Origin: Citrobacter sp. Res13-Sevr-PEB04-36
Lineage (GTDB): Bacteria; Pseudomonadota; Gammaproteobacteria; Enterobacterales; Enterobacteriaceae
Direction of reading: 5' to 3'
NCBI RefSeq assembly: GCF_015672735.1
Contig: NZ_JADABY010000076.1
Location: 1 to 64,000 of the forward strand
Length of the DNA stretch: 64,000 nucleotides
Positions 18,913-30,080 of the stretch are shown here, piece by piece; positions within the stretch are counted from its first letter, which is position 1; each line of letters opens with the position of its first letter. The notes beneath the pieces are model-generated. The model was given only the letters and a program-made list of their open reading frames with translations, did no database searches and had not been told where the DNA came from. The translations under genes were made by a program, and so were the position numbers.

Positions 18913-20457
18913 TTACTTCGCGGTAGCTGCCGGTTTGGTCTGTGTATTTTCCAGCATACGACGAATTGGAACAATGAGAACAGTCAGTACTGCGGCGCAG
19001 ATAAGCAGCGCGATAGAGCAACGCGCAAATAAGTCTGGCAGCATATCGAGCTGGTCGGCCTTCACGTGCCCCCCAATCAGACCCGCTGCAAGGTTGCCCA
19101 GCGCACTTGCGCAGAACCACAGCCCCATCATCTGGCCACGCATTCTTTCAGGTGCCAGAAGCGTCATGGTCGCCAGACCAATTGGGCTCAGGCATAGTTC
19201 GCCTAGCGTCAGCATCAGGATGCTACCCACCAGCCAGAATGGAGATACGCCCGCGCCGCCATTTGCCAGCACGTCCTGCGCCGCCAGCATCATCACACCA
19301 AAGCCCGCCGCAGCACAGAGAATGCCGATAACAAACTTAGTGATGCTGCTCGGGCGAATATTCATGCTCGCCAGTTTTGGCCACGCCCAGCTGAATACCG
19401 GGGCCAGCAGGATGATAAACAGCGCGTTTACCGACTGGAACCAGACGGCCGGGATTTCAAAATCGCCGATCATACGGTTGGTGTAATCGTTGGCAAACAA
19501 GTTGAACGAGGTAGGTTTCTGCTCAAACGCAGACCAGAAGAACGCCGCAGAAACCAGCAGGATAAAGCAGACCAGCAATCTGGCGCGCTCTTTACGGTTC
19601 AGACCAGCAAAGATGAACAGGTAGATAAAGTAGAGTGCAACGGACGCTGCAATCACATACACCAGCATACTGGCAACCGCGACCGGGTTAATCACAATCA
19701 CGCCCTGCGCAATCAGTGTAACGATAACCGCCACACCGACGGCCAGCGCCAGCAGCCACGCGCCCACACCGTTACGTTTCACTACCGGGCTGTTCCAGGT
19801 AGAATCCAGTCCCACTTCGCTGTCGTAGCGTTTCATCGATGGGACGGCAAACACGCGGAAGATGATCAACGCCACCAGCATCCCAATACCGCCGATGCCA
19901 AAGCCCCAGTGCCAGCCGTGAGTTTTAATCAGCCAGCCGGAGATCAGCGGCGCGATGAACGACCCCATGTTGATGCCCATATAGAACAGCGAAAAACCGC
20001 CGTCGCGGCGTGCATCGCCTTTTTTATACAGCGTGCCAACCATGACCGAAATACAGGTCTTAAACAGACCAGAGCCGAGCACGATGAACATCAGGCCGAT
20101 AAAAAACAGGTTGTTACCCATAACGGCAGAGAGCGCAATCGACAGGTGCCCGAGCGCAATCAGAATGGATCCGTACCACACCGCTTTCTGCTGGCCGAGC
20201 CAGTTATCTGCCAGCCAGCCCCCCGGCAGCGCGGCAAGATACATAGTACCGGCAAATATACCGACAATCGCCGAGGCATTTTCACGCGCCAGCCCCATGC
20301 CACCGTCATAAACAGTGGCCGCCATAAACAGGATCAGTAAAGGACGGATACCGTAAAACGAAAAGCGCTCCCACATCTCAGTAAAAAATAGCGAGCCTAG
20401 CGGATAGGGATGGCCGAAGAACGTTCGGCTTTCTTTTTGATTAACAGAGGATTGCAT
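18913..20457 (-). CDS. POT-family proton-dependent oligopeptide transporter
   Basis: 514 residues from the ATG at 20457, chosen because GGGAGAATT stands just upstream; a frame to 20496 is also open. It has 12-14 hydrophobic segments. Family signatures are the ExxER motif near the N-terminus (FTEMWERFSFYG), the PTR2 signature region (LGSGLFKTCISVMVGTLYKKGD) and FYMGINMGSF. It should import di- and tripeptides with protons across the inner membrane. Related to DtpA-D, but its position between yfgJ and der is not that of any E. coli K-12 dtp gene, so no symbol is assigned. It is monocistronic, with its own stem-loop and a ~300-base upstream region. Confidence 0.93.
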   Translation of the reverse strand: MQSSVNQKESRTFFGHPYPLGSLFFTEMWERFSFYGIRPLLILFMAATVYDGGMGLARENASAIVGIFAGTMYLAALPGGWLADNWLGQQKAVWYGSILIALGHLSIALSAVMGNNLFFIGLMFIVLGSGLFKTCISVMVGTLYKKGDARRDGGFSLFYMGINMGSFIAPLISGWLIKTHGWHWGFGIGGIGMLVALIIFRVFAVPSMKRYDSEVGLDSTWNSPVVKRNGVGAWLLALAVGVAVIVTLIAQGVIVINPVAVASMLVYVIAASVALYFIYLFIFAGLNRKERARLLVCFILLVSAAFFWSAFEQKPTSFNLFANDYTNRMIGDFEIPAVWFQSVNALFIILLAPVFSWAWPKLASMNIRPSSITKFVIGILCAAAGFGVMMLAAQDVLANGGAGVSPFWLVGSILMLTLGELCLSPIGLATMTLLAPERMRGQMMGLWFCASALGNLAAGLIGGHVKADQLDMLPDLFARCSIALLICAAVLTVLIVPIRRMLENTQTKPAATAK

Positions 20458-20713
20458 AATTCTCCCGAAAAAGTATGTCGTTGTGCTTGTAAACACCGCA
20501 ATGTACGCCAGCCAGTTATGTATCCGGCCGATTTTTTACATGCGACGAAGGGTTATTTAACCATTTGATAACCTGACGCTAGTTTTGTCTAGTACCAACC
20601 CCAGGACTTTAAGATGAAAGTTCGACAATTGTCTACTTTCTTAGATTTAAACTTGGCAAAAAACGAATAGTCATTGACATTGTACAGTCAAATAGAGGCT
20701 ACAAACAGACGAA

Positions 20714-20739
20714 AAAAACCCGCGACGAGCGCGGGTTTT
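20714..20739 (-). terminator. Rho-independent terminator after der
   Basis: CCCGCG (20719-20724) pairs with CGCGGG (20730-20735) across a five-base loop and is followed on the minus strand by TTTTTT. It closes the rodZ-to-der cluster. Confidence 0.9.
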
Positions 20740-20754
20740 CAACATTATCAGGGG

Positions 20755-22227
20755 CTATTTACTTTTCTTTATGTGTTGAATCAGTCGCTTACGTTTGCGC
20801 ATTTGCGTTGGCGTCAACGTATTACGTTTATTCGCATACGGGTTTTCCCCTTCTTTGAACTGAATACGGATCGGCGTACCCATCACTTCCAGTGACTTAC
20901 GGAAGTAGTTCATCAGATAGCGTTTGTATGAGTCAGGCAGGTCTTTAACCTGGTTGCCGTGAATCACCACAATCGGCGGATTATAGCCACCGGCATGCGC
21001 ATATTTCAGCTTCACACGACGACCGCGTACCAACGGTGGCTGATGATCTTCTGTCGCCATGGTCATGATGCGGGTCAGCATTGCCGTGCTGACACGGCGG
21101 GTTGAACTGTCATACGCTTCACGTACTGACTCAAATAAATTACCCACACCGCTGCCGTGCAGCGCAGAAATAAAGTGCACGCGGGCAAAATCGATAAAGC
21201 CCAGACGGAAGTCCAGCGTCTCTTTAACCTGCTCTTTCACTTCCTGGGTCAGGCCGTCCCACTTGTTGACGACAATAACAAGTGAGCGCCCACTATTGAG
21301 AATAAAGCCCAGCAGCGACAGATCCTGATCAGAAATACCTTCGCGAGCATCAATCACCAGCATCACCACGTTGGCGTCTTCAATAGCCTGCAGTGTCTTG
21401 ATAACAGAGAATTTCTCTACCGCTTCGGTAATTTTGCCGCGCTTACGCACACCCGCGGTGTCAATCAGCACATATTCGCGCCCATCGCGTTCCATCGGAA
21501 TATAAATACTGTCACGCGTGGTTCCCGGCATGTCGTAAACCACCACGCGGTCTTCGCCGAGAATACGGTTAGTGAGTGTGGACTTACCTACGTTCGGACG
21601 ACCGACAATCGCCAGTTTAATTGGTAGATCCTGCGGGTTGAAGTCATCTTCTGGCTCTTCTTCACCGTTTTCTTCGGCTTCCAGTTTTGCCCAGTATTCC
21701 GCGTCTTCATCCACTTCTTCCTGCGGTGCAACATCATCCATCCACGGCAGCAAAACGTGTTCCAGCAGGCTGAGAACGCCACGACCATGCGACGCCGCGA
21801 TCGGGTGAATTTCACCTAACCCCAGCGAATAAAAATCAACAACCGCCTGATCTGGATCGAGTCCGTCAGTTTTATTAGCGACCAGGAACGTCGGTTTTTG
21901 GCGCGAGCGCAGATGTTTGGCAATGGCTTCATCTGCAGGCATCAGTCCGGCACGTGCATCAACCATGAACAGCACAACGTCCGCTTCTTCGATGGCTAAC
22001 AGCGACTGTTCAGCCATGCGGGTTTCGACACCATCTTCGGTGCCGTCAATACCGCCGGTATCAATACAAATAAACTCGCGGCCTTCAATCTCAGCACGAC
22101 CGTACTTACGGTCACGAGTCAGACCCGGGAAATCCGCAACCAGCGCATCTCGGGTGCGAGTTAGACGGTTAAATAACGTGGATTTGCCAACGTTAGGGCG
22201 CCCGACAAGCGCGACCACAGGTACCAT
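20755..22227 (-). CDS. der: Ribosome-assembly GTPase Der (EngA)
   Basis: 490 residues from the ATG at 22227, the E. coli length; a 33-residue upstream extension was rejected. It has two tandem G domains, each with a full P-loop (GRPNVGKST near residues 8 and 210). DFPGLTRD and DMPGTTRD are the switch regions, and NKTD and NKWD the base-recognition motifs. An acidic linker ([19 protein letters not shown]) joins the two. The C-terminal KH-like domain ends in a lysine-rich tail. It acts in 50S subunit maturation and is essential in E. coli. It is the last gene of the cluster. Confidence 0.99.
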   Translation of the reverse strand: MVPVVALVGRPNVGKSTLFNRLTRTRDALVADFPGLTRDRKYGRAEIEGREFICIDTGGIDGTEDGVETRMAEQSLLAIEEADVVLFMVDARAGLMPADEAIAKHLRSRQKPTFLVANKTDGLDPDQAVVDFYSLGLGEIHPIAASHGRGVLSLLEHVLLPWMDDVAPQEEVDEDAEYWAKLEAEENGEEEPEDDFNPQDLPIKLAIVGRPNVGKSTLTNRILGEDRVVVYDMPGTTRDSIYIPMERDGREYVLIDTAGVRKRGKITEAVEKFSVIKTLQAIEDANVVMLVIDAREGISDQDLSLLGFILNSGRSLVIVVNKWDGLTQEVKEQVKETLDFRLGFIDFARVHFISALHGSGVGNLFESVREAYDSSTRRVSTAMLTRIMTMATEDHQPPLVRGRRVKLKYAHAGGYNPPIVVIHGNQVKDLPDSYKRYLMNYFRKSLEVMGTPIRIQFKEGENPYANKRNTLTPTQMRKRKRLIQHIKKSK

Positions 22228-22293
22228 GTTTAAAGCCTCATTTAAAAAATCATCAGACAACAGTCGCATTTTTGCGCCATTGTTAAAAACAGT

Positions 22294-22323
22294 AAAACGG
22301 CCCCTGCACCAGGAGCCGTTTTT
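22294..22323 (-). terminator. Terminator between bamB and der
   Basis: AAAACGGC...GCCGTTTT forms a stem with near-symmetrical A/T tracts (22294-22323), just after the bamB stop on the minus strand. It may partly separate bamB from der. Confidence 0.75.
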
Positions 22324-22344
22324 CAAAGCGGGCAGCCGGGACGA

Positions 22345-23523
22345 TTAACGCGTAATGGAATACAGCGTACCGTCTTTCGCCTGGATCAGCAGTTTACCAT
22401 CAGCCGATACCGGCTCGGTCAGAAAACCAGAGCTGTCGACTTTCTGCTGGGCCACAAAGCGGCCATCATCAACGTTGATCCAATGCAGGTAGCCTTCGCT
22501 ATCGCCAACAACCAGGTTGCCATTATACAGCGCCGGAGACGTCAGCAGACGGTGCAGCAGATCGCTCTGCGTCCACAGCGTTACGCCACCGTCAGTGGTC
22601 AGTGCCAGCACGCGGTCATTCTGATCAACCAGATAGATACGGTTACCGTCAACGATGAAATCATTCACCGAGCCGAGCTCGCGTTTCCACATAATCTGGC
22701 CGCTACGCAGATCCAGCGCCGTCAGGTTACCATTATAAGCCAGGGCGTACACAACGCCATTAACGATAACCGGCGTGGTGTCGACATCACTCAGACGGTC
22801 GATTTCAGTTGGACCAGTCGCCTGAGAAATACGTTGCTGCCAAATCATCTGACCCTGTTGCATCAGCACGGCGCTCACACGGCCGTTATCACCACCGACA
22901 ATCGCGGCACCGAAAGCGCTAGCCGGGGCAGATTCACCGCGTAACGAAAGCGATGGCATATCCAGGTTGACGGTCCATTTGACGGTGCCGTCAGCTTCGT
23001 TCAATGCCTGCAGCTGACCATTGCTGGTGTGAATCAATACCACGCCATCGCTCACCACCGGGCGAGACAGGGCTTCACCGGCGACTCGGGTCTGCCATGC
23101 AATAGTACCGTCACTGGTGTTAAGCGCATAAACCTGGGCTTTTTCACTGCCAATATAGACATGACCAGCGGAAACCGTCACACCACCGGAAAGCTGCGCA
23201 GATGCGCGGGAGAACCAGCCATCTTTCTCACCCAGATTAATCGACCAGACCTCTTTACCGTCGTCCGCGTTTAGCGCTTTAACGACACCTGCGCGATCGG
23301 CTGCATAGACAACGTTATCCGCCAGCGCAGGATGAAGATTGGAATAGAAATCACCAATACCGTTGCCTACAGACGTGCTCCAGTCAGTAGACGGGGTAAA
23401 CTGGTTTTCAACCACCGGTAATGGGGACATCTTAACGACATCTTCTTCGCCACTAAACAGTGAACAGCCGCTCAATAGGGTAACGGAAAGCAGCCCTGGC
23501 AGAAGTAATTTACGCAATTGCAT
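22345..23523 (-). CDS. bamB: Outer-membrane assembly lipoprotein BamB
   Basis: 392 residues. A lipoprotein signal, LLSVTLLSGC, puts the lipidated Cys at 20. The rest is an eight-bladed beta-propeller with recurring PQQ-like repeats (ALNADDGKEVWSINLG, ALNTSDGTIAWQTRV, ALNEADGTVKWTVNL, ALDLRSGQIMWKREL). It is part of the BAM complex with BamA and helps insert beta-barrel proteins such as SinH. It lies 10 bases after yfgM in the conserved cluster. Confidence 0.99.
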   Translation of the reverse strand: MQLRKLLLPGLLSVTLLSGCSLFSGEEDVVKMSPLPVVENQFTPSTDWSTSVGNGIGDFYSNLHPALADNVVYAADRAGVVKALNADDGKEVWSINLGEKDGWFSRASAQLSGGVTVSAGHVYIGSEKAQVYALNTSDGTIAWQTRVAGEALSRPVVSDGVVLIHTSNGQLQALNEADGTVKWTVNLDMPSLSLRGESAPASAFGAAIVGGDNGRVSAVLMQQGQMIWQQRISQATGPTEIDRLSDVDTTPVIVNGVVYALAYNGNLTALDLRSGQIMWKRELGSVNDFIVDGNRIYLVDQNDRVLALTTDGGVTLWTQSDLLHRLLTSPALYNGNLVVGDSEGYLHWINVDDGRFVAQQKVDSSGFLTEPVSADGKLLIQAKDGTLYSITR

Positions 23524-23533
23524 CGGGTCCCTC

Positions 23534-24154
23534 TCAGATGGACAAATTATTGATTTTCATCTGCATCATTTCGCTCAGAGCAGGAGAGGCATCGCTTTTC
23601 ACGCCCGCTTCCCATGCGCTACGCGCACCTTGTTTATCGCCTTTGCTCAGCAATGCTTCGCCACGCAGATCGGCGACAATTGCCGCCCACCCTTCACCTT
23701 TAATGGCGTCGAGTGTTTTCAGCGCAGTATCGGCTTGTTTAAGCTGAATCTGAACACGCGCAAGACGCAGATTAATCACCGCCTTGAGATTCTCATCGCT
23801 GGTGGCCGCCAGCCCTTGTTGCAGCTGAGTAGCGGCTTTCTCAAGTTCGTTTTGATCAACAAACTGCTGCGCCAGTTCCATCGAAGCCAGCGCGCCGTAT
23901 GTGTTTTTGTTCTCTGCCGCAAATTTCTCTGCGGCAGGAATGCTGTCCTGCTTACCAGCACTGACCGCAGTCACTGTATTTTGATACGCCAGAGAAGCAG
24001 AGCGTGTAGACTCCATCTGATGGCTGGTCCAGTAACGCCAGCCAACCAGTGCGCCAACCCCTAAAATAACCCCAACCACCAGCGCTTTGCCATTTTCAGC
24101 AAAGAAGCGTTTTACCGCATCAACCTGGTCGTTTTCGTTCTCGTAAATTTCCAC
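23534..24154 (-). CDS. yfgM: YfgM, TPR-containing inner-membrane periplasmic chaperone
   Basis: 206 residues. The short cytoplasmic N-terminus is followed by one membrane segment (about 22-42, ALVVGVILGVGALVGW). The periplasmic part has TPR-like helices (ASMELAQQFVDQNELEKAATQLQQG, in pieces). In E. coli it works with PpiD near SecYEG and affects the Rcs response. The gene sits 13 bases after hisS in the cluster. Length and sequence agree with the family along the whole protein. Confidence 0.96.
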   Translation of the reverse strand: MEIYENENDQVDAVKRFFAENGKALVVGVILGVGALVGWRYWTSHQMESTRSASLAYQNTVTAVSAGKQDSIPAAEKFAAENKNTYGALASMELAQQFVDQNELEKAATQLQQGLAATSDENLKAVINLRLARVQIQLKQADTALKTLDAIKGEGWAAIVADLRGEALLSKGDKQGARSAWEAGVKSDASPALSEMMQMKINNLSI

Positions 24155-24167
24155 GCTGTCCTTCTCC

Positions 24168-25442
24168 TTAGCAAGTCAAAGTGCGCAAATGCGCGGCAAC
24201 GCTATCCTGCGCTACTGCCGTTTGCTCACCAGTGCGCAAATCCTTCACTACAACAGTACCGTCAGCCACTTCGGACTCACCCAGTACCAGTGCAACGCGA
24301 GCGCCCCACTTGTCGGCACGAGCAAACTGTTTCTTAAAGTTGCCGCCACCGTGGTTTGTCATCAGTTTCACACCCGGAACTTCATCGCGCAGACGTTCAG
24401 CCAGCATCATTGCTGCCGACTGCGTATCCGCACCTGAAGCGATCAGGTATATATCGACAACAGGAGAAGCAATAAATTCCGGATTAACTGCCTGAACTAA
24501 CAAAACAAGTCGTTCCAGACCCATCGCGAAGCCAACCGCAGGCGTTGCACGACCGCCAAGTTGCTCTACCAGACCGTCGTAACGACCGCCCGCACACACG
24601 GTACCCTGCGAGCCCAGACTGCTGGTGACCCATTCAAATACGGTACGGTTGTAATAGTCGAGACCACGAACAAGGCGCTGGTTAACGGTGTAGGCAATAC
24701 CTGCTGATTCCAGCAATTTGCACAGACCGATGAAATGCTCGCGTGAGTCGTCATCCAGGTAATCGCCCAACGCCGGAGCGTCATTGAGCAGTGCCTGGAC
24801 TTCTGGATTTTTGGAGTCAAGTACACGCAGCGGGTTGGTATACATGCGGCGCTTGCAGTCTTCGTCCAGTTTCTCTTTATGCTGTTCCAGGTAGGCCACC
24901 AGCGCATCACGGTAGTTAGCGCGGGCGTCGAGTGAACCGATAGAGTTAAGCTCAAGGCTGACATGCTCAGAAATACCTAACGCACGCCACCAGCGGGCGG
25001 TCAGCATAATCAGTTCAGCATCAATGTCCGGGCCTTGCAGACCAAATACTTCGACACCCAGCTGATGGAATTGACGATAGCGACCTTTTTGCGGGCGCTC
25101 GTGGCGGAACATTGGCCCGATATACCACAGACGCTGTTCCTGATTGTACAGGAGACCATGTTCGATGCCGGCGCGTACGCAGCCAGCCGTCCCTTCAGGA
25201 CGCAGAGTCAGGCTGTCGCCATTACGGTCCTCAAAGGTATACATCTCTTTTTCAACCACGTCGGTTACTTCACCGATCGCGCGTTTGAATAACGGGGTCT
25301 GCTCTACAATCGGCAAGCGGATTTCACTGTAACCGTAGCTGCCGAGCACGTTTTTAAGAGTGCCTTCAATGCGCTGCCAGATGGCGGTTTCGCCAGGCAG
25401 ATAATCGTTCATGCCGCGAATGGCTTGAATGTTTTTTGCCAC
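24168..25442 (-). CDS. hisS: Histidyl-tRNA synthetase
   Basis: 424 residues, E. coli length. A class II aminoacyl-tRNA synthetase: motif 1 near residues 40-60, motif 2 around [15 protein letters not shown] and [16 protein letters not shown], the histidine motif [15 protein letters not shown], and motif 3 GFAMGLERL. The C-terminal anticodon-binding domain begins near 325. It charges tRNA-His and is essential. It follows ispG by about 110 bases. Confidence 0.99.
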   Translation of the reverse strand: MAKNIQAIRGMNDYLPGETAIWQRIEGTLKNVLGSYGYSEIRLPIVEQTPLFKRAIGEVTDVVEKEMYTFEDRNGDSLTLRPEGTAGCVRAGIEHGLLYNQEQRLWYIGPMFRHERPQKGRYRQFHQLGVEVFGLQGPDIDAELIMLTARWWRALGISEHVSLELNSIGSLDARANYRDALVAYLEQHKEKLDEDCKRRMYTNPLRVLDSKNPEVQALLNDAPALGDYLDDDSREHFIGLCKLLESAGIAYTVNQRLVRGLDYYNRTVFEWVTSSLGSQGTVCAGGRYDGLVEQLGGRATPAVGFAMGLERLVLLVQAVNPEFIASPVVDIYLIASGADTQSAAMMLAERLRDEVPGVKLMTNHGGGNFKKQFARADKWGARVALVLGESEVADGTVVVKDLRTGEQTAVAQDSVAAHLRTLTC

Positions 25443-25552
25443 GTTTATTCTCTTTATGGATATAAAAATGAACCCTCAGCGCTAACCCCAACTATGCGGG
25501 CGCCATGCGGGTTCAATCATACACGGGAAGCACGCCGCTTCCCATCACGTTA

Positions 25553-26671
25553 TTATTTTTCAACCTGCTGCACGTCAATCCGACGCGCTTCGTCCAGGAT
25601 ACTGGCTTTGGCACGAATACGGGCTTCAAGCTGGGTTATCATATCGTCGTTATCGATACGATCCTTGCGCACGCCGTCTTCATACAGGCCGCTTTTCTTG
25701 TTGCCGCCCGTCACACCGAGCGTGGAAACCAGCGCTTCGCCGGGGCCATTTACCACACATCCGATGATCGAAACGTCCATTGGCGTGATGATATCTTCCA
25801 GCCGCTGCTCCAGCGCGTTAACCGTGCCAATAACGTCGAACTCCTGGCGAGAACAGGTTGGACAGGCGATAAAGTTGATCCCGCGCGCGCGAATGCGCAG
25901 CGATTTCAGAATATCGAACCCTACTTTGATCTCTTCAACCGGATCGGCTGCCAGAGAAACGCGCAGTGTATCGCCGATCCCTTCCGACAACAGCAATCCA
26001 AGACCAATTGCGGATTTCACCGATCCACTGCGTGCACCACCGGCTTCGGTGATCCCCAAATGCAGTGGCTGATCGATCTGTTTGGCTAACAGACGATAAG
26101 ATTCAACGGCGAGGAAAACGTCAGAGGCTTTAACGCTGACTTTGAACTGGTCGAAGTTCAGACGATCGAGATGATCCACATGACGCATGGCAGATTCCAG
26201 CAGCGCCTGCGGCGTGGGTTCGCCGTATTTTTCCTGCAGATCTTTTTCCAGCGATCCGGCATTAACGCCGATGCGGATGGGAATGTTGTTATCGCGAGCG
26301 CAGTCTACCACCATGCGAATACGCTCTTCATTGCCGATATTGCCGGGGTTGATACGCAGACAATCGACACCGTATTCCGCTACTTTCAGCGCGATGCGGT
26401 AGTCAAAGTGAATATCGGCAACCAGCGGGACAGAGACCTGCTGTTTGATTAGCTTGAACGCTTCTGCAGCATCCATTGTCGGTACAGAGACACGAACAAT
26501 GTCAGCCCCAACACGTTCCAGCGCTTTGATTTGATTGACCGTCGCTGCCACGTCAGTGGTCCGCGTATTGGTCATAGACTGTACGGCGATGGGCGCGCCA
26601 TCGCCAATCGGCACATTCCCAACGTAAATGCGTGTCGATTTTCTACGTTGAATTGGAGCCTGGTTATGCAT
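25553..26671 (-). CDS. ispG: 4-hydroxy-3-methylbut-2-enyl diphosphate synthase (flavodoxin)
   Basis: 372 residues. It makes HMBDP from MEcPP in the MEP isoprenoid pathway. The N-terminal TIM barrel starts after [19 protein letters not shown]. The C-terminal [4Fe-4S] domain carries the cysteines of CPTCSRQEF and the CVVNGPGE motif. It lies 26 bases downstream of rodZ and upstream of hisS. No unusual features are seen. Confidence 0.99.
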   Translation of the reverse strand: MHNQAPIQRRKSTRIYVGNVPIGDGAPIAVQSMTNTRTTDVAATVNQIKALERVGADIVRVSVPTMDAAEAFKLIKQQVSVPLVADIHFDYRIALKVAEYGVDCLRINPGNIGNEERIRMVVDCARDNNIPIRIGVNAGSLEKDLQEKYGEPTPQALLESAMRHVDHLDRLNFDQFKVSVKASDVFLAVESYRLLAKQIDQPLHLGITEAGGARSGSVKSAIGLGLLLSEGIGDTLRVSLAADPVEEIKVGFDILKSLRIRARGINFIACPTCSRQEFDVIGTVNALEQRLEDIITPMDVSIIGCVVNGPGEALVSTLGVTGGNKKSGLYEDGVRKDRIDNDDMITQLEARIRAKASILDEARRIDVQQVEK

Positions 26672-26697
26672 TACAAAATCTCCCGCATTGCCGTCTG

Positions 26698-27699
26698 TTA
26701 CTGAGCCGGTGATTGTTCGGCATTCACGGTCAGACGCGCAACCTGGTTAGTTCTGATAAAACGACTCAGGTCGACAGGTTTACCCTGATACTGAATCTGA
26801 ACAGCTGCCGGAGCACCAATTTTCAGTTTGTACGGTGCCTGACCGGTAAGATTTAACGTACCGTCTTTACGCTGCATGCCGCTAAACAGTTTTTTACCGG
26901 TCGCATCGGTCACTTCCAGCCAGCAGTCGGCGGTAAAGTTCATCACCAGCGCGTTCGCATCGGCGGCTGGTGTTGTCACACCGGCTTGATCGGTCGGTAA
27001 AGGTGCCGCCGTAGCCGGTGCGGTTGGTGTAGTCGTCGCGGTGTCTACGTTGGCCTGAGAGGGTGCCACTACCGCATTCTGTTGCGCATCTGCAGTAGGT
27101 GCTGGCGTTGCGCTGACGTCAGGTGCTGGCGTAGCGTCTGCCACCGCGCCATCATCTGGCGCTGGCGGGACCGTGTCCTGGCTTGCTGCAGCACTGGTAT
27201 CTAACGGCACGCTCTGAGCATTATCTTTGCCAGCATTCAGCTCAGCGGAGGATTGATCGGCCATCGTGGTGATCTCTTCCTGCTGCGCTTTATGGTTCTG
27301 CCACCACCAGGCTCCTGTCAGTCCAACCACGACAAACAGAACCAGCCAGGTAAAAGTCATTAACCAACCATCGCGCTTTTTACGACGCTTACCAAGCGAG
27401 TAGCTTTGCATCGGTTCCACTTTGGCTGGGCGAATTGGAGCCTGTTTTTCCAGCCCTGGTAACAGTTCTTCTTCAGGAATATGCACCAGACGCGCATAAG
27501 AACGGATATACCCGCGCAAGAATGTTGAAGCGAGATCGGCTGGTGCCTTATCGTCTTCAATATCGCGTACCGTGGAAACCTTCAGGCAAAGTCGCTCCGC
27601 GACAGCCTGCTGGCTGAATCCGAGTTGTTCACGGGCATTGCGTAGGCGAACGCCGGTGGAGAGTGCTTCATTTTTGTCGTGCGTGGCTTCAGTATTCAT
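26698..27699 (-). CDS. rodZ: Cytoskeletal membrane protein RodZ
   Basis: 333 residues. The cytoplasmic helix-turn-helix domain (about 15-90, [19 protein letters not shown]) binds MreB. A basic stretch (GKRRKKRDG) precedes one membrane segment (about 112-132). A Pro/Ala/Thr-rich periplasmic linker (about 165-250) leads to a C-terminal beta domain. It anchors MreB filaments and sets rod shape. It is the first gene of rodZ-ispG-hisS-yfgM-bamB-der. The linker is the least conserved part of the family and explains the small length difference from E. coli. Confidence 0.97.
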   Translation of the reverse strand: MNTEATHDKNEALSTGVRLRNAREQLGFSQQAVAERLCLKVSTVRDIEDDKAPADLASTFLRGYIRSYARLVHIPEEELLPGLEKQAPIRPAKVEPMQSYSLGKRRKKRDGWLMTFTWLVLFVVVGLTGAWWWQNHKAQQEEITTMADQSSAELNAGKDNAQSVPLDTSAAASQDTVPPAPDDGAVADATPAPDVSATPAPTADAQQNAVVAPSQANVDTATTTPTAPATAAPLPTDQAGVTTPAADANALVMNFTADCWLEVTDATGKKLFSGMQRKDGTLNLTGQAPYKLKIGAPAAVQIQYQGKPVDLSRFIRTNQVARLTVNAEQSPAQ

Positions 27700-27944
27700 T
27701 CGCTACAGCTGCGTAAATATGGGCTCTGGCGCCGGTGAGTCACAATGCTCACCCACACCGCGAAACATCTGGTCAGTTAACCTTGGTCAGACAGTATAAA
27801 ACGGCCAGACTATCAATGACAAAACAGCGTAAACCTGAGGGCTAAACTCTTGTTGCGCCGCTACATACTGCCTTAAAGTCGACTAAAACGCACCGTCTAA
27901 TATTGACCCGACGAGTATAATAAAGGATCGCATGCTACTTACAT

Positions 27945-27977
27945 TGCACTGCGGTACATTAATTATACCGCAGTGCA
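27945..27977. other. Strong stem-loop between rodZ promoter region and rlmN
   Basis: TGCACTGCGGTA (27945-27956) pairs perfectly with TACCGCAGTGCA (27966-27977) across a nine-base loop, eight bases past the rlmN stop. There is no T tract on either strand, so it may protect or process the rlmN mRNA rather than terminate it. Confidence 0.6.
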
Positions 27978-27984
27978 CTCAACA

Positions 27985-29151
27985 TCAAACGGTCTTGATG
28001 TCGATAGCATCACCCTGCATGCGCTTACGCAGGGTACGCTTAGTACGGTCAATGACATCGCCCGCCAGTTGACCACAGGCCGCATCAATATCGTCGCCGC
28101 GTGTTTTACGCACAATGGTCGTGAAACCATAACCCATCAACACTTTGGAGAAACGATCGATACGGCTGTTAGAGCTACGTCCGTACGGCGCGCCCGGGAA
28201 CGGGTTCCATGGGATCAGGTTGATCTTACACGGCGTATCTTTCAACAGTTCCGCCAGTTGATGCGCGTGCTCGGTACCGTCGTTGATGTGATCTAACATC
28301 ACGTATTCGATGGTAACGCGCCCCTGGTTGGCGTTCGACTTCGAAATGTAGCCACGCACTGACTCGAGGAATGTTGCAATATTATACTTTCTGTTGATCG
28401 GTACGATTTCGTCACGAATTTCATCATTTGGCGCATGCAGGGAAATCGCCAGCGCAACGTCAATCATATCGCCCAGCTTATCCAGTGCAGGGACCACGCC
28501 GGAGGTGGACAACGTGACGCGGCGTTTCGACAGCCCGAAGCCAAAGTCATCAAGCATGATTTCCATCGCCGGTACCACGTTGGTCAGGTTAAGCAACGGT
28601 TCACCCATGCCCATCATGACCACATTGGTGATTGGGCGCACGCCGGTTGCCTTCACCGCACCGACGATTTTCGCCGCGCGCCAAACCTGGCCAATAATTT
28701 CTGATACCCGCAGGTTACGGTTAAAGCCCTGCTGTGCCGTAGAGCAGAATTTACACTCTAATGCACAACCGACCTGTGAAGAAACGCACAAGGTGGCGCG
28801 ATCGTCTTCCGGGATATACACGGTTTCTACGCGCTGATCGCCAACGGCAATGGCCCATTTGATGGTGCCGTCAGATGAACGCTGCTCTTCCACCACTTCC
28901 GGAGCGCGAATTTCAGCGACTTCTTTCAATTTATTGCGCAGCACTTTATTGATGTCAGTCATGTCATCAAAATTGTCGCTGCAATAGTGGTACATCCACT
29001 TCATGACCTGATCGGCACGAAACGGTTTTTCGCCCATATCTTTGAAGAATTCGCGCATCTGCTGACGGTTCAGATCCAGCAGGTTAATTTTTCCATTTTT
29101 ATTTGGAACCGCAGCAATGACGACTTCAGAGGTGTTAACTAATTCAGACAT
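27985..29151 (-). CDS. rlmN: Dual-specificity 23S rRNA/tRNA adenine-C2 methyltransferase
   Basis: 388 residues. A radical-SAM enzyme that methylates C2 of A2503 in 23S rRNA and A37 in some tRNAs. The cluster-binding triad is CALECKFC within the central barrel. The two mechanistic cysteines expected of RlmN are at CALEC-proximal and C-terminal positions ([12 protein letters not shown]). The N-terminal HhH-like domain binds RNA. The protein is four residues longer than in E. coli, at the N-terminus. It is transcribed after ndk but behind a terminator and an ERIC element, so it probably has its own promoter. Confidence 0.98.
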   Translation of the reverse strand: MSELVNTSEVVIAAVPNKNGKINLLDLNRQQMREFFKDMGEKPFRADQVMKWMYHYCSDNFDDMTDINKVLRNKLKEVAEIRAPEVVEEQRSSDGTIKWAIAVGDQRVETVYIPEDDRATLCVSSQVGCALECKFCSTAQQGFNRNLRVSEIIGQVWRAAKIVGAVKATGVRPITNVVMMGMGEPLLNLTNVVPAMEIMLDDFGFGLSKRRVTLSTSGVVPALDKLGDMIDVALAISLHAPNDEIRDEIVPINRKYNIATFLESVRGYISKSNANQGRVTIEYVMLDHINDGTEHAHQLAELLKDTPCKINLIPWNPFPGAPYGRSSNSRIDRFSKVLMGYGFTTIVRKTRGDDIDAACGQLAGDVIDRTKRTLRKRMQGDAIDIKTV

Positions 29152-29199
29152 AATTTTTTCCGGCCTCGTTGTTACACGTTATGGCCCGTGGAGGGTTAA

Positions 29200-29240
29200 A
29201 AAGAAACGCCCCGGTAAGCGGTCTGCTCTTCCGGGGCGTT
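29200..29240 (-). terminator. Rho-independent terminator downstream of ndk
   Basis: AACGCCCCGG (29205-29214) pairs with CCGGGGCGTT (29231-29240). On the minus strand it is followed by TCTTTTT, just before the rlmN leader. Confidence 0.85.
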
Positions 29241-29318
29241 GCATTGTACAAAGTCTGGCGCAGGGATGCCACGTTTGCACGAAGCATTAGCGAAAATAAT
29301 ATGTAAATGCTAATTCAT

Positions 29319-29439
29319 CTCCAAAGGATTTCGCGTCGCAGGAAAACGGCAAGTTCGAGCATCCCCGGGAGCATAGAAAACTATGTGACCGGGGTAAACG
29401 AACGCTGCCAACGCATCGGCGACGTGAAAGACGCAGGAG
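29319..29439. repeat. ERIC (IRU) element between ndk and rlmN
   Basis: The central ERIC signature CATCCCCGGGAGCATAG...CTATGTGACCGGGGT is present, with the flanking GCAGGAAAACGGCAAG arm. It is about 121 bases, so near full length. ERIC elements are non-coding enterobacterial palindromes that are often co-transcribed. Confidence 0.85.
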
Positions 29440-29440
29440 A

Positions 29441-29872
29441 TTAGCGCGTGCGCGGGCAAACCTCGCCTTCACCAAAGAAATAAGCGATTTCACGCGCGGC
29501 AGATTCAGCGGAGTCGGAACCGTGGGTGCCGTTCTCGGTGAAGCTGTCAGCGTAATCTGCACGCAGCGTGCCTGCCAGCGCATTCGCTGGGTTGGTTGCA
29601 CCCAGCAGATCGCGGTGACGCTGAACGGCGTTTTCGCTTTCCAGTACGGAAACAACGATCGGACCAGAGGTCATGAATTCAACCAGGCCGTCAAAGAACG
29701 GTTTGCCGTCGTGCTCGGCATAAAAACCACGTGCCTGTTCAACGGTCAGGTGCAGCATTTTAGTACCCACAATTTTGAACCCTGCTGATTCAAAGCGCGC
29801 GAAGATGCTCCCAATAACGTTTTTTGCCACCGCGTTTGGTTTGATGATGGAAAAAGTACGTTCAATAGCCAT
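29441..29872 (-). CDS. ndk: Nucleoside diphosphate kinase
   Basis: 143 residues, E. coli length. It transfers the gamma phosphate between nucleotides through a phosphohistidine; the active-site motif [12 protein letters not shown] carries the catalytic His. [11 protein letters not shown] is the N-terminal signature. A single gene with its own upstream region (about 200 bases) and an ERIC element plus terminator downstream. Confidence 0.99.
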   Translation of the reverse strand: MAIERTFSIIKPNAVAKNVIGSIFARFESAGFKIVGTKMLHLTVEQARGFYAEHDGKPFFDGLVEFMTSGPIVVSVLESENAVQRHRDLLGATNPANALAGTLRADYADSFTENGTHGSDSAESAAREIAYFFGEGEVCPRTR

Positions 29873-30080
29873 GATAACCTCTGTAATTTGTTCTGTTGTT
29901 GTCTCCCCTTCCTACTTCAAGCTGCAGGTGTGTTAGCTTTCCTGCAACTCAAATTATTTTGGGGATATATCTCTACGACCTGGCGCGGATTATAAAGAGC
30001 ATCCCGGCAATTGACTATTGATGAAGGTAACATTTCTTTAAAATAAGATGAGTTTCAGCAACAAATAACATCAAGCTGGT

